Assembly: GCA_045592125.1 (NCBI GenBank)
Contig: JAZNUE010000042.1
Location: 118,262-182,261, forward strand
Source of the DNA: HGM04593 sp045592125
GTDB lineage: Bacteria; Bacteroidota; Bacteroidia; Bacteroidales; Bacteroidaceae
Length of the DNA stretch: 64,000 nucleotides
Direction of reading: 5' to 3'
The translations under genes were made by a program, and so were the position numbers. The notes below the pieces were generated by a model. It had not been told where the DNA came from and searched no databases. It saw only the letters and a list, made by a program, of their open reading frames with translations. The number at the start of each line of letters is the position of its first letter. The stretch's first letter is position 1. This document shows, in pieces, positions 51,134 through 60,467 of this stretch.

Positions 51134-52639
51134 ATGAGAATATTAAGATTGTGCCTGATATCGGCGTTTCTGCCTATGATGGTGGCATGTTTTAGTGATG
51201 AGACAACCGAGGCGACACGTCCGCTTTCGCATATAATTATAGAATCGGGTATTGACAGCATATACAATATTGACAAGAACGAGACGCTTGTGATTGAGCC
51301 TGTGGTTACACAGACAAACAAGCAGAAACCCTTGACATATACTTGGGAGATAGAGCTTGATGCATACTCCAACGAGGAGAGGTTTGTCTTTGTGGGTACC
51401 TCACTGGGCAAGTACAGCTGCCGTCTGATTGTTGAGAACGAGGATGGCAAGAGTTTCTTTCCTTTTGTACTTTATGTCAACTCGCCATATGAGGAGGGTA
51501 TAACAGTGCTAAGCAAGGATGAGCAGGGCAACTCAATGCTTTCATTCATGCAAGAACCGATGAATGGCGAAGAAGCTTCTTTTACCACAGGCGATTGCTT
51601 TGCCATAAACAACCCCGACATGCAGTTTGCTGCAAGTGTCGCCGATGCTGTACAGTGCAGCGGAAATCTCATCATTGCCTGCCAGGGTGGTGGGGAGCGT
51701 GGCGATTTACCTACTATCTATTACCTCAACGAGAAGACCCTTGTAGTTGAGAATATGTTCACAGTGCCTGAGTATGATGACTTCAAGCCTACATTGTTGG
51801 GAATCCCTGACATGGCCTATTCTGGAACATCATATCCCATAATATGTGAGAACGGCAAGGTCTATGACTTCTCTACAACGGAGTCTGCAATAGCCAAGCC
51901 CCGCAAGCTGCAGTCGACATATGCACAGAACTGTATTGTTTCAAGCGGCAGCAGCTATGACATCCTGCTTTGGGATAACCATAATAATGCCATCGCCCAG
52001 ATATATAACGGTTATGGCCCCTATTATTGCAGTACCGAATATCATCTTATGCTGACTGATTCGCTCTTCAAGAGCAAGAACTACTTTAACAACCGCAATC
52101 TTGTGGCAATGACTAAGATACGGATGACACAGGCGCAGAAGGCAGCCTCGGGTGACCGTCAGGAGTTTCTTGTCATGACAAACATAGCGAATAACCCGAT
52201 AACCCGCAGCGAGGTGATGTATACTGATTTCTGGGGTTATGATTTTACCGAAATGAAGCACACATTTACAACAGCCAACACCACACAAGGCGCGCTTGTG
52301 AACAGTCCGTTCAAGGTAAACACTCCGAATGTGGCAAACAAGACATTCTATTCACTATTGTTTGCCGACGGCAACAAGGTGCGCCGTTGGAATTACAACA
52401 GCAACATAGCAAGTCTTGCCAATGCTCCTGTGTTGCTCTCTGTGGGCAGCGACAATGCCGTAATTACCGAATTTGAGATAAGCGCCGATCACATGAAAAC
52501 CTATGTTGCTTTCTATGAGCCGGGTCTGGAGGGACTTAATGGCAGCGTGTGGGTGTTCGATACCGATAAGGGAACAGTGCTGGAGAAGCACGACAACGTG
52601 TGCTACCGTCCAGTGAAGATGTTCTACAAGGTCAGGTAG
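51134..52639 (+). CDS. PKD-like family lipoprotein of the SusC/SusD operon
   Basis: A 501-residue lipoprotein (lipobox MVAC) with an N-terminal PKD-like Ig fold (about 40-115, containing LTYTWEIEL and GKYSCRLIVENEDGKSF) and a long C-terminal part with repeated beta strands that may form a propeller. It is the last gene of the operon (gap 32 bases). The family is linked to SusC/D systems, but the ligand is not known. Confidence 0.8.
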   Translation: MRILRLCLISAFLPMMVACFSDETTEATRPLSHIIIESGIDSIYNIDKNETLVIEPVVTQTNKQKPLTYTWEIELDAYSNEERFVFVGTSLGKYSCRLIVENEDGKSFFPFVLYVNSPYEEGITVLSKDEQGNSMLSFMQEPMNGEEASFTTGDCFAINNPDMQFAASVADAVQCSGNLIIACQGGGERGDLPTIYYLNEKTLVVENMFTVPEYDDFKPTLLGIPDMAYSGTSYPIICENGKVYDFSTTESAIAKPRKLQSTYAQNCIVSSGSSYDILLWDNHNNAIAQIYNGYGPYYCSTEYHLMLTDSLFKSKNYFNNRNLVAMTKIRMTQAQKAASGDRQEFLVMTNIANNPITRSEVMYTDFWGYDFTEMKHTFTTANTTQGALVNSPFKVNTPNVANKTFYSLLFADGNKVRRWNYNSNIASLANAPVLLSVGSDNAVITEFEISADHMKTYVAFYEPGLEGLNGSVWVFDTDKGTVLEKHDNVCYRPVKMFYKVR

Positions 52640-52683
52640 ACCCAAGAGAAATTATTTATGTAATTTATTGACGGTTTCTGATA

Positions 52684-52709
52684 GTTTGTTGTATATTTGT
52701 CTAACAAAC
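52684..52709 (+). promoter_or_regulatory. Inverted repeat upstream of the restriction-modification island, probable operator
   Basis: GTTTGTT (52684-52690) and AACAAAC (52703-52709) form a 7-bp perfect inverted repeat with a 12-base spacer. It sits directly upstream of the TATCTTTG element, the usual place for a repressor site; the regulator is unknown. Confidence 0.5.
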
Positions 52710-52712
52710 AGT

Positions 52713-52720
52713 TATCTTTG
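52713..52720 (+). promoter_or_regulatory. -7 promoter element of the restriction-modification island
   Basis: TATCTTTG, 28 bases before the ATG at 52748. A second TATATTTG at 52692-52699, inside the inverted repeat, may be an alternative. Confidence 0.65.
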
Positions 52721-52747
52721 CGCTTAATGTATAACGGCTGATAGGCT

Positions 52748-53389
52748 ATGAAGAAGAAATTTACCGTAAGGTTCATTACAAAGGGGGGGTACAGTATTGA
52801 GATATCCAGGGTAGATACAAGCGAGCGGGATGTGTACAGCATTTCGTATGACGATGTGTGGGACATCCTGGACTATGGTGACTACATAGCAGATTGCGGG
52901 CTTGGCGACGAGTGGTCGGGGCAGTTCTCCCTTACAGCCTGTGACGAGAACGGTGATACTGTGTTCGAGAGCAATGACTTCAGTGACTTCAGGCTTGTTA
53001 TAGACAAGGAGGATATTCCTGGGAATATTCCCGATGACATGTTGCAGCAGGTTGTCCAGGAGTGCGAAAAGCGATGGGACAGCGAAAAGGGGGAATTTGA
53101 GGACGGGATATATGTCGCTGCATTCCATGAGATGAAGTGGCAGGAGTTCGAGTTCACTGTCGAGGATGAGCATTTCGACCCGGCCAGGCTCCTCTTTGTG
53201 GCAAACAAGGAACTTGAGGGGCTTGTGTATGACTATATGACAGACCCAGGGCACATCCTCTATGGCGGCACTCCTGTAGATGTGAAGTACTTTGATGAAA
53301 GCGAGGACGAGTACGGGACATCAGCCTGGCTAGTCAGGAGGGAGGACGATGGCTGCTGGTCCCAGTTGCGCGAAATCTGCCCAGAGTAA
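52748..53389 (+). CDS. Very acidic protein of unknown function, first gene of the RM island
   Basis: A 213-residue soluble protein with about 52 Asp/Glu and only 19 Lys/Arg residues, an estimated net charge near -33. It has no signal peptide, membrane helix or known motif. It begins the operon 28 bases after the -7 element and ends 16 bases before the methyltransferase. The acidity recalls DNA-mimic proteins, but most acidic proteins are not mimics, so this is only a hypothesis. No family is recognised. Confidence 0.8.
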   Translation: MKKKFTVRFITKGGYSIEISRVDTSERDVYSISYDDVWDILDYGDYIADCGLGDEWSGQFSLTACDENGDTVFESNDFSDFRLVIDKEDIPGNIPDDMLQQVVQECEKRWDSEKGEFEDGIYVAAFHEMKWQEFEFTVEDEHFDPARLLFVANKELEGLVYDYMTDPGHILYGGTPVDVKYFDESEDEYGTSAWLVRREDDGCWSQLREICPE

Positions 53390-53405
53390 GAAATATACTA
53401 GAATA

Positions 53406-54620
53406 ATGATACAAGAAGGATTTAAATTCATTGACCTGTTCTGCGGCATTGGCGGATTCCATCAGGCAATGGCCTCGCTGGGCGGCAAGTGCGTGTTCGC
53501 CAGCGACATCGACAAGGAGTGCCAGGCAACATACTATGACAATTATGGGATAAGGCCGGTAGGGGACATCACAAAGGTGAATGCCGAGGATATCGAGCCC
53601 TTCAACGTGCTGTGCGCGGGATTTCCGTGCCAGGCATTCTCGCATGCGGGAAAGCAGCTCGGCTTTAACGACCGTACAAGAGGCACTCTCTTTTTTGACG
53701 TGATACGTATTGCAAGGCATCACATGCCCGAGTACATGCTGCTCGAGAATGTCAAGAACCTGGCAATGCATGACAACGGGCACACCTGGGAGGTAATCTA
53801 CCAGACAATACAGGACGCAGGGTATAATGTACTGAAAGAACCAGTTATCTTCAGTCCTCACTTCATTGGCCTGCCTCAGAACCGTGAGCGCGTCTTCATC
53901 ATGTGCGTGCGCAAGGATGTGGGCGATATCCCCGAGTTCCGCTTCGATGTCAAGAAGAAGGACCTGCCGGAATGTGACCTGCGCAAGATTCTGCTCGACG
54001 ATGACCAGATTGAGAATATCAGCAAATACAGGATAACACAGAAGCAGGTAGACCTTATAAACCTTTGGGACGACCTTGTCAAAGGCGTCAGGTGCGACAT
54101 GCCTGGCTGTCCCATATACGGCGAGTTCCTGCACGACCCCTCGGAGAACGGGGACACTACGGGCTGGCCGGCATGGAAACTCGACTATCTGCGCAAGAAC
54201 AATGCCTTCTACCTCAAGCACAAGGCCTTCATTGACGGCTGGCTGGAGCGTGCCGCAAAGGTCGAGATGTACCAGAATACACGCAGGCACCTTGAGTGGC
54301 AGACCTACCGCAGCGAGGACGAGTCAATGTGGAACCACATAATGCAGTTCCGCCAGTCGGGTCTTCGCGTAAAGCGCCCCACATATTTCCCTGCCCTTGT
54401 GGCCATTGTACAGACATCAATCCTTGCAATGCGCAGGCGATATGTAGTCCCGCGCGAGTGCGCAAGAATGCAGAGCTTCCCCGATTCGTTCAGGATGAAC
54501 CCCGATGACCATGTGGCATATAAGCAGTTCGGCAACTCGGTGAATGTTGAGGTCGTAAGGCTTTTTGCAAGGTATATGTTCGGTGATGAGGAAGTGAGAA
54601 GAGTGTATTCAAGGCAGTAG
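53406..54620 (+). CDS. DNA (cytosine-5-)-methyltransferase
   Basis: A 404-residue C5-MTase with all main motifs in order: I FIDLFCGIGGFHQAM (about 8-22), IV GFPCQAFSHAG (catalytic Cys about 79), VI MLLENVKNL (about 116), VIII GLPQNRERVFIM (about 158) and X YKQFGNSVNVEVV (about 380). The target-recognition region is about residues 200-340; the target site cannot be read. I start it at the ATG at 53406; the longer frame from 53349 begins inside the upstream gene. It likely protects host DNA from the nuclease encoded downstream. Confidence 0.94.
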   Translation: MIQEGFKFIDLFCGIGGFHQAMASLGGKCVFASDIDKECQATYYDNYGIRPVGDITKVNAEDIEPFNVLCAGFPCQAFSHAGKQLGFNDRTRGTLFFDVIRIARHHMPEYMLLENVKNLAMHDNGHTWEVIYQTIQDAGYNVLKEPVIFSPHFIGLPQNRERVFIMCVRKDVGDIPEFRFDVKKKDLPECDLRKILLDDDQIENISKYRITQKQVDLINLWDDLVKGVRCDMPGCPIYGEFLHDPSENGDTTGWPAWKLDYLRKNNAFYLKHKAFIDGWLERAAKVEMYQNTRRHLEWQTYRSEDESMWNHIMQFRQSGLRVKRPTYFPALVAIVQTSILAMRRRYVVPRECARMQSFPDSFRMNPDDHVAYKQFGNSVNVEVVRLFARYMFGDEEVRRVYSRQ

Positions 54621-54658
54621 TGCCTGCCACGTCTAATTCCCCTTAAAATATTATAGCT

Positions 54659-56716
54659 ATGGGAACAGCGCTTAAGCAGATATGGAACGGCAGCATTGTG
54701 ACGTCGGATGACAGGGAGAGGCATAAGCTCCGGGCGTCTGATTTTGTGGCCATGCTAAGGGAGTGCAGTAATGTTACAGCACAGGAACCAGAACCCCTTT
54801 CTTCTGGACTGAGCCTTATTCGTGTCAGCACAGGACTCCCTTCGTCCAGTTTCAATATCCTGTACCAGGACCTCAGGTCGGGCGACCACGATGGTGATGA
54901 CAGGAAACGCATACAGGTGTCCAGTGCCGCTCTTGAGCAGAACGTGCAGTATTTCTATGTTGCAGGGTACAAGGCCGGCGACAAGACTGTGCTTGTTGCC
55001 TATCTTACAGGAACCAGGCAGATAAACAGCAGTGCTAGCATATCGTCAAGATGGATAGAGTGGGAACCTTTCTACGACACATATAAGAATGGGGTGAGCC
55101 TGTGGAGCAAGAAAGGAATCTCGTATCTTGGGGTTACTGCCGATAATCTGGGGCTTATGATTACAGCTCTTGCTACCCGCTCCCTTGACGGCTGCACAGT
55201 GAATGTGTCTCCTGCAACGCCTGCAAGGTTCCGCCAGGCCATCTACTATGGCACTCCAGGCGGCGGCAAGTCGCACCGTGCTAAGGAGGCGACTGCAGGC
55301 ATGGCGGTGTACCGCGTCACATTCCATCCCGACACCGACTATGCGTCGTTTGTCGGAGCATACAGGCCAGTGCCGAGGCAGGAAGGAGGCATTTCGTATG
55401 AGTTTGTTCCCCAGACATTCCTCAATGCCTATGTGAACGCATGGGAGAGGCTGCTCGAGGGCAATGAGCAGCCTGTGTGCCTTCTTGTCGAGGAACTGAA
55501 CCGCGGCAACTGCGCCCAGATATTCGGCGACCTCTTCCAGCTGCTCGACCGCGGCGGGAACGGGTACTCGGAGTATTCCATAATTGCCAGTGCCGAGATG
55601 GCAAGGTATCTCAAGGATAGGCTTGGACCGCGCTTTGAGCAGTACTATGGCCGCATTCGAGAGAACTCCGACCTGCTGGCCGGCGGGGCAGCCACAATAC
55701 CAGCATGGAGCGGCTGCGGTGACGATGTGCGCCTGTGCCTGCCTCCTAACATGTCAATAATATGTACAATGAATACCAGCGACCAGAGCCTCTTCCCCAT
55801 GGACTCGGCATTCAAGCGCCGCTGGGACTGGGAGTATGTGCCTGTTGACTACGCCAACAGCGATTCCAGGTTCGTGATAGCAATAGACGATACCCACAAG
55901 TACAGCTGGCCCGGTTTCCTGAAAAGGATTAATGCTATCATCTATGACGTGACAAGGTCCGAGGACAAGCAGATGGGCAACTTCTTTGTAAAGGGCGATG
56001 AGAACTCCGAGATTGGCTGCAGCCAGTTTGTCTCCAAGGTGATGTTCTACCTGTGGAGCGAGATATGCAAGGATAACCCCAAGGCAAGGAAGAGGATTTT
56101 CTCGTATGCCTTGATGGATGGGACTAGCGTGGAAGAGCATGACGGGCTGCCAAGCGAGCAGTTTGCGTTCTCGTGCCTGTCGGGCGATAACAGGGATGTC
56201 ATCCTTCGTGGTTTCATGAAGTTCCATGGTGTTGGCAGGCTGCCTGTCGCTGATGATTGCGGGCCTGGCGACGAGGATGACGGTGAGGACCCAGGAACTG
56301 ACTATAGGCCCCAGCTGAGCGCCTTGCTTGAATATGCCCGTGGGCGGCAGGATTTCCTGGATGCCTTCACGTTGCCGCGGAACCCTCATAACAACGAGAT
56401 CTGGATTCCAGGAGTCAATGGACTTGAAGGACAGGCAATGAAAATTGCCAAGAATAACCGTGGCTGGTATCTGGGATGGCACGACGATACCCCTGGCCAT
56501 GCCCTGTTCAAGAATATGGCAAGCGAAAAAAGAGAGGAGATATCGGCACGCTTCAATATCCCGTCCCAGATGATTGCCGGGCGTCATGTCTCGGGCTGGA
56601 AAGAGAATTACATGAAGATACAGACCGATAGGCAAGGTGCCAATGAGGAAGACTTTGCCTGGATTGTTGACAAGGCCCTGGAACTGTACGGTTATTTCAG
56701 TAATTGGAAACCTTAG
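54659..56716 (+). CDS. McrB-like AAA+ restriction motor (LlaJI R1-like)
   Basis: A 685-residue protein. Residues 1-180 are a distinct N-terminal domain, possibly the DNA-recognition part. The AAA+ domain has Walker A GTPGGGKSH (198-206), Walker B with LLVEELNRGNCAQIFGDLFQLL, and the McrB-type CTMNTSDQSLFPMDSAFKRRW signature of GTP-using AAA+ restriction proteins. It would drive translocation for the nuclease encoded next. It starts 38 bases after the methyltransferase and ends 38 bases before the nuclease gene. Confidence 0.88.
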   Translation: MGTALKQIWNGSIVTSDDRERHKLRASDFVAMLRECSNVTAQEPEPLSSGLSLIRVSTGLPSSSFNILYQDLRSGDHDGDDRKRIQVSSAALEQNVQYFYVAGYKAGDKTVLVAYLTGTRQINSSASISSRWIEWEPFYDTYKNGVSLWSKKGISYLGVTADNLGLMITALATRSLDGCTVNVSPATPARFRQAIYYGTPGGGKSHRAKEATAGMAVYRVTFHPDTDYASFVGAYRPVPRQEGGISYEFVPQTFLNAYVNAWERLLEGNEQPVCLLVEELNRGNCAQIFGDLFQLLDRGGNGYSEYSIIASAEMARYLKDRLGPRFEQYYGRIRENSDLLAGGAATIPAWSGCGDDVRLCLPPNMSIICTMNTSDQSLFPMDSAFKRRWDWEYVPVDYANSDSRFVIAIDDTHKYSWPGFLKRINAIIYDVTRSEDKQMGNFFVKGDENSEIGCSQFVSKVMFYLWSEICKDNPKARKRIFSYALMDGTSVEEHDGLPSEQFAFSCLSGDNRDVILRGFMKFHGVGRLPVADDCGPGDEDDGEDPGTDYRPQLSALLEYARGRQDFLDAFTLPRNPHNNEIWIPGVNGLEGQAMKIAKNNRGWYLGWHDDTPGHALFKNMASEKREEISARFNIPSQMIAGRHVSGWKENYMKIQTDRQGANEEDFAWIVDKALELYGYFSNWKP

Positions 56717-56754
56717 CGGTTCTTGTGCTGGTATCGCGTTTATAATCTGCCCGT

Positions 56755-58473
56755 ATGGTTCTTATCTTTGAAGACCAGTTCTATCCCGAAGGGACTCTGC
56801 AGGAGTTCCTCCCATGCGATATGCTCTCATGGTCGGCCGATGGCCAGTGGGTGAAGACAACGTATGTAGGATACTGCTATGTAGCGGAACCGGTATTCAT
56901 ACTGCCCAAGGTATTTATTGACAGCAAGGGCAGGCCGTTCGGCAAGGAGCATGGGTTCTCCGCTTTCCTCTGCGGTGCCGATATAAGGGAACTGCTTGGC
57001 GATGAGGACTCCGCAATCGTATCAAGGCTCTCTTTCTGGCTATACCAGGCCATTGTACGCTACAGCGAGAGAAATCCTGGCACGGTGATAGTAAGGAACG
57101 GCAGCATACAGGAGATTGAGTCGGTAGGGGAGTATTCGTGCTTCACCCTGCTCGATATCATCCAGTCGCTCCGCAAGTTCCGCCGCGACCACTCTGCTCT
57201 TATTACCATGATAGTCAAAAGCAACAGGAGCGGCGCCAGCAACGTGTGCTGGAGCAAGACACTCGACAAGGTGCACCCGTACCTCTCCAATGGCGCCCCT
57301 GTGTATGTTGACTTTATCAGCAAGAAGAAAACAATAAACTTCGACGAGGAGATAATAGTCCTCTTCTATTCGGTGCTGGAGTATCTTAAGGAACTCTACT
57401 TCTTTGAAGAGCCAGTAGGCTTCAACTTCAGCCTTCTCCCTTCTCATGCTATACAGGACATGATTGATGAGGGGACTGGGACTGTCTACCTGGAGAGGAT
57501 ACGCCACAAGTACTTCTCCGACGAGCTTGTAGCGCTGTGGAAACTGCTTTATGTATTCTTTGAGCGCTTCGAGGCCGTTGAATGTAAGGGATATGCTGAG
57601 GAGATGGTGCTGGCAACATCGTTCAACAATGTCTTCGAGGATATGGTTGACCAGCTTATCGGCAGCGACGGGCTGGCAGGAGTCAAGAAGAACAAGGACG
57701 GCAAGATAATAGACCATCTTTACCAGGGCGCCTCCCTTCTCAACAATGGCAGCACATACTTCATTGCCGACAGCAAGTACTATAAGGAGAGCAGTGACCT
57801 TGGCGAGAATTCCGTATACAAGCAGTTCACGTATGCCAGGAACATAATACAGTATAATCTCGACCAGCTGCAGAAGGGAGCAGGCCTCAGCGCCATGCGC
57901 GATGAGCTTACCGAGGGGTATAGTATACTGCCCAACTTCTTCATCCGCGCCAGCGCTGTGGGAGAGGATGGCCTGTATGACTATGGCGAGGAGCGCCTTT
58001 CTGCCGAATTTGACATTGACCGTGCTGTTCCAGGGAACAGGCTGGTAAGCAGTCACTTCCCGAACAGGCTCTTCGACCGCGATACGCTTGTACTGCAGAC
58101 CTACAACATTAGCTTCCTGTATGTCCTTGCAAAGTATGTCGAGGGTGAGGACAGCGCCGCAAAGGCAAGGATAAGGAGAAAGTTCAGGGACGACCTTATC
58201 CGCCGTTTCGACAGCCTTTACCTCTTCTATGAGCTGCGCCCGCTGGAGGGCAAGACCGTGGAGGATGTGGTGGAGGCGAACTTCCGTGCTCTCCTGGGCA
58301 GGGCCATACGCTTGTCGCCGCACGGCAGCACCCTTATTTTCGCCTGGGAGCGCGAACCGTTTACAGGCGGTGCCCCGCGTCCTGCCTGCGAAGATTATCT
58401 TGGCGGGCTTAAGCATGTATCCTTCACTCCAACATCCCTCCGCGCACTTAACTCCTTGCCAGCAGCAGAGTGA
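56755..58473 (+). CDS. McrC/LlaJI-like PD-(D/E)xK restriction nuclease (R2)
   Basis: A 572-residue protein with no membrane segments. A long N-terminal region is followed by a nuclease fold at about residues 285-400: Glu in NNVFEDMVDQLIG, and Asp and Lys in YFIADSKYY give the PD-(D/E)xK pattern, and SVYKQFTYARNIIQYN is a typical later helix. It resembles the DUF2357/LlaJI R2 class, which works with an McrB-like partner. It is the last gene of the island, and its ATG at 56755 follows a 38-base gap with no strong ribosome site. Confidence 0.8.
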   Translation: MVLIFEDQFYPEGTLQEFLPCDMLSWSADGQWVKTTYVGYCYVAEPVFILPKVFIDSKGRPFGKEHGFSAFLCGADIRELLGDEDSAIVSRLSFWLYQAIVRYSERNPGTVIVRNGSIQEIESVGEYSCFTLLDIIQSLRKFRRDHSALITMIVKSNRSGASNVCWSKTLDKVHPYLSNGAPVYVDFISKKKTINFDEEIIVLFYSVLEYLKELYFFEEPVGFNFSLLPSHAIQDMIDEGTGTVYLERIRHKYFSDELVALWKLLYVFFERFEAVECKGYAEEMVLATSFNNVFEDMVDQLIGSDGLAGVKKNKDGKIIDHLYQGASLLNNGSTYFIADSKYYKESSDLGENSVYKQFTYARNIIQYNLDQLQKGAGLSAMRDELTEGYSILPNFFIRASAVGEDGLYDYGEERLSAEFDIDRAVPGNRLVSSHFPNRLFDRDTLVLQTYNISFLYVLAKYVEGEDSAAKARIRRKFRDDLIRRFDSLYLFYELRPLEGKTVEDVVEANFRALLGRAIRLSPHGSTLIFAWEREPFTGGAPRPACEDYLGGLKHVSFTPTSLRALNSLPAAE

Positions 58474-58979
58474 GGAAAATATACAGGGAACCCTGCCAGG
58501 CCATTGCCGGCCAGAGTAAAAAACATTTATATTTCTCTTTGATATGCCTTGGCCTTGTGCCGTAATCCTGTAGCTGCTGTTGCAAAAAATCTGTCTTTAG
58601 CTGCTGGCCTGCCGAAAAATACACTCAGCCCTGTACTTAATGAACGTGCCTGTTGCCTATTAGTAACAGAAGGTAAATTTATTTTATTTTCCTTTGTAAG
58701 TATAAAAAATAGTAACTACTTTCACCCAAGAATCAGAAACTATCTAGGCTAATATAGCTGAACAAACGTAACTCGCTTCTGTAAAAATAGTTTTAGAAAT
58801 TTAAACAGCTTTTCAATACAATTATTCGCTTTTTCAAAAAAAAATAGCAGTTCTAGGGAAATTGCTCTCATGTGAGTGTTGCTTGTTAACTGAATTTCAC
58901 TATCTTTGTTGAGCCGGCAATCATTATGTGACTGCATGGCTAAATATTAGAAAGTGTTTTTTGGTATCCTTCAAAGAGA
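58474..58979. other. About 500-bp gap after the RM island
   Basis: AT-rich, with no recognised protein. A 67-codon open frame (58549-58752) has no similarity I recognise and no good start context. The stretch AAATTTAAACAGCTT at 58797-58811 recurs at 60439-60453. The promoter at 58901-58908 lies at its end. Confidence 0.5.
58901..58908 (+). promoter_or_regulatory. -7 promoter element of the 59-62 kb exported-protein cluster
   Basis: TATCTTTG, about 72 bases before the ATG at 58980, with TTG about 17 bases upstream. Confidence 0.6.
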
Positions 58980-59213
58980 ATGTGGAAGTTTTCAGAATCG
59001 GGGGATTACAGGCAACGCTCATTTCTTGTATATGCTGTCATGGGGGTACTCTGTGCCTTCCTGTGCAATGTTATACGAGTGTGGTGCATGTTGGCTTATT
59101 ACGATTCGGGTCCTTCCACAACCTTCTTTGGAATAAGCAGACAACTCCACACTTTTTTATTGTATAATGTTCTCAGGGAGTTGGAGGACAAGAATATTTC
59201 CATACAGTTATGA
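58980..59213 (+). CDS. Probable small membrane protein coupled to the next gene
   Basis: A 77-residue frame with one hydrophobic helix (about 14-40), after a purine-rich stretch (AAAGAGA) and ahead of an ATGA overlap with the gene at 59210. Its codon use looks ordinary. The coupling and the promoter upstream support it, but it has no family I know, and it could be a chance frame. Confidence 0.5.
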   Translation: MWKFSESGDYRQRSFLVYAVMGVLCAFLCNVIRVWCMLAYYDSGPSTTFFGISRQLHTFLLYNVLRELEDKNISIQL

Positions 59214-59722
59214 AACGGTTCTCTTTTTTGTTCCTGGCGTTGCTATCGCTGCTTGCTACAAATGCGTTCGCACAGAAGAATGAGGTATATGACTATCAGG
59301 AGTCGTCTGCCCGTAACCTCGAGCCGCACCACACAATGCTCCTTACTCCACTTATTGCTGACATTGACGTCTCTCCCACTAAGGTAAAGCATGTAGAAAG
59401 GGAGGCCTTTGCCAATTATGTTGTAGACAAGGATGTGGCGAAGCATATTCCTGCCTTCAAGAAAATCGCGCTCAGCCGTGCCACTCATGCCTACAATGCC
59501 GATGTTATGGTAGGCACCACTATTGATGTCGTTACCGACCAGAGCGGTCATATCGTTATAACCGTCTCTGGCTATCCGGCCCACTACAAGAATTTCAGGA
59601 TAGGGACATCCGAAGAGATCAAGACCATTATGCTTGCGCGTAGTATTTCCACGGGACAGGATAACCGTGATGTAATAAATCAGGCCGAGACGCATACGGC
59701 CAAGGAAGTAATAATTAAATGA
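59210..59722 (+). CDS. Exported hypothetical protein
   Basis: A 170-residue protein with a signal peptide (about 1-21, ending AFAQ). The rest is about 150 residues with no cysteine and no catalytic motif; a conserved-looking part is ADVMVGTTIDVVTDQSGHIV. No lipobox is present, so it is periplasmic or secreted. It lies 7 bases before the beta-barrel-like gene. The family is not recognised. Confidence 0.75.
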   Translation: MKRFSFLFLALLSLLATNAFAQKNEVYDYQESSARNLEPHHTMLLTPLIADIDVSPTKVKHVEREAFANYVVDKDVAKHIPAFKKIALSRATHAYNADVMVGTTIDVVTDQSGHIVITVSGYPAHYKNFRIGTSEEIKTIMLARSISTGQDNRDVINQAETHTAKEVIIK

Positions 59723-59729
59723 TACGGCC

Positions 59730-60401
59730 ATGAGAAAACTGCTATTTGCTTTTGCATTCCTGCTTCTTGGCACAGGTGTTGCCGAGGCCCAGCTTATAAG
59801 CTACTCGCAGACTACACGCACAAAAGTGAAGAAAAAGCTTAAGCCCATCCAGCCTGGGTACCAGCAGACTGTGGCGCTGCCTGTGTATATTGGCGGGTGG
59901 GGCGAGGGACTGTTCGCCGGAGTCGTGTACGAGGGCGGATACAGGTTCAACAATACCTTCTACCTTGGATTTGGAGCAGGTGCGGAGTATGTTTTTATTG
60001 AACCAAATCATAGCGGCTATTTTAGCAGCGACATTGGCTCTAGTGACCGCTGTGGTATGGGCGACGCCTCGTTCCCCATCTATGCTGTCATGCGTGTATA
60101 TTTCCTGAAAAAGAATTTCCAGCCATATTTCTCGCTGGCTGCAGGCGGAAAGATAGGTACTGGCGACGACTTCTGGGTGCAGACTCCATTCAAGGGATTC
60201 AGCAAGAGATACAGCACCAGCAGCTATCTGTTCGAACCGGCCCTTGGATTTGACTGGAGGCTTACCGACAAGATTGCCCTCAACTTCCATCTGATGGTCT
60301 CGCTGCAATGCGCGCCATATTTTGAGGGGGATATAGATAGCGGTACTATCATGCGTGAACTGTATATTCCTACAGGAGCGAGGATTGGTATAACATTCTA
60401 G
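59730..60401 (+). CDS. Exported protein, probable outer-membrane beta-barrel
   Basis: A 223-residue protein with a signal peptide (about 1-20, ending AEAQ) and alternating hydrophobic strands (VALPVYIGGWGEGLFAGVVY, TFYLGFGAGAEYVF, FQPYFSLAAGGK) that look like an eight-strand barrel ending in RIGITF. The last residue is Phe, as usual for outer-membrane barrels. It lies in the same unit as the two genes before it. The role is unknown. Confidence 0.7.
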   Translation: MRKLLFAFAFLLLGTGVAEAQLISYSQTTRTKVKKKLKPIQPGYQQTVALPVYIGGWGEGLFAGVVYEGGYRFNNTFYLGFGAGAEYVFIEPNHSGYFSSDIGSSDRCGMGDASFPIYAVMRVYFLKKNFQPYFSLAAGGKIGTGDDFWVQTPFKGFSKRYSTSSYLFEPALGFDWRLTDKIALNFHLMVSLQCAPYFEGDIDSGTIMRELYIPTGARIGITF

Positions 60402-60467
60402 GAAACTGCAGCTTCTAGTATAAGGACTACTTTTTTATAAATTTAAACAGCTTCTATAGATATTGCA

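Noticed and set aside
58549..58752. A 67-codon frame after the nuclease gene
   Set aside because: No start context, family or hydrophobic pattern supports it; composition matches the surrounding AT-rich non-coding region.
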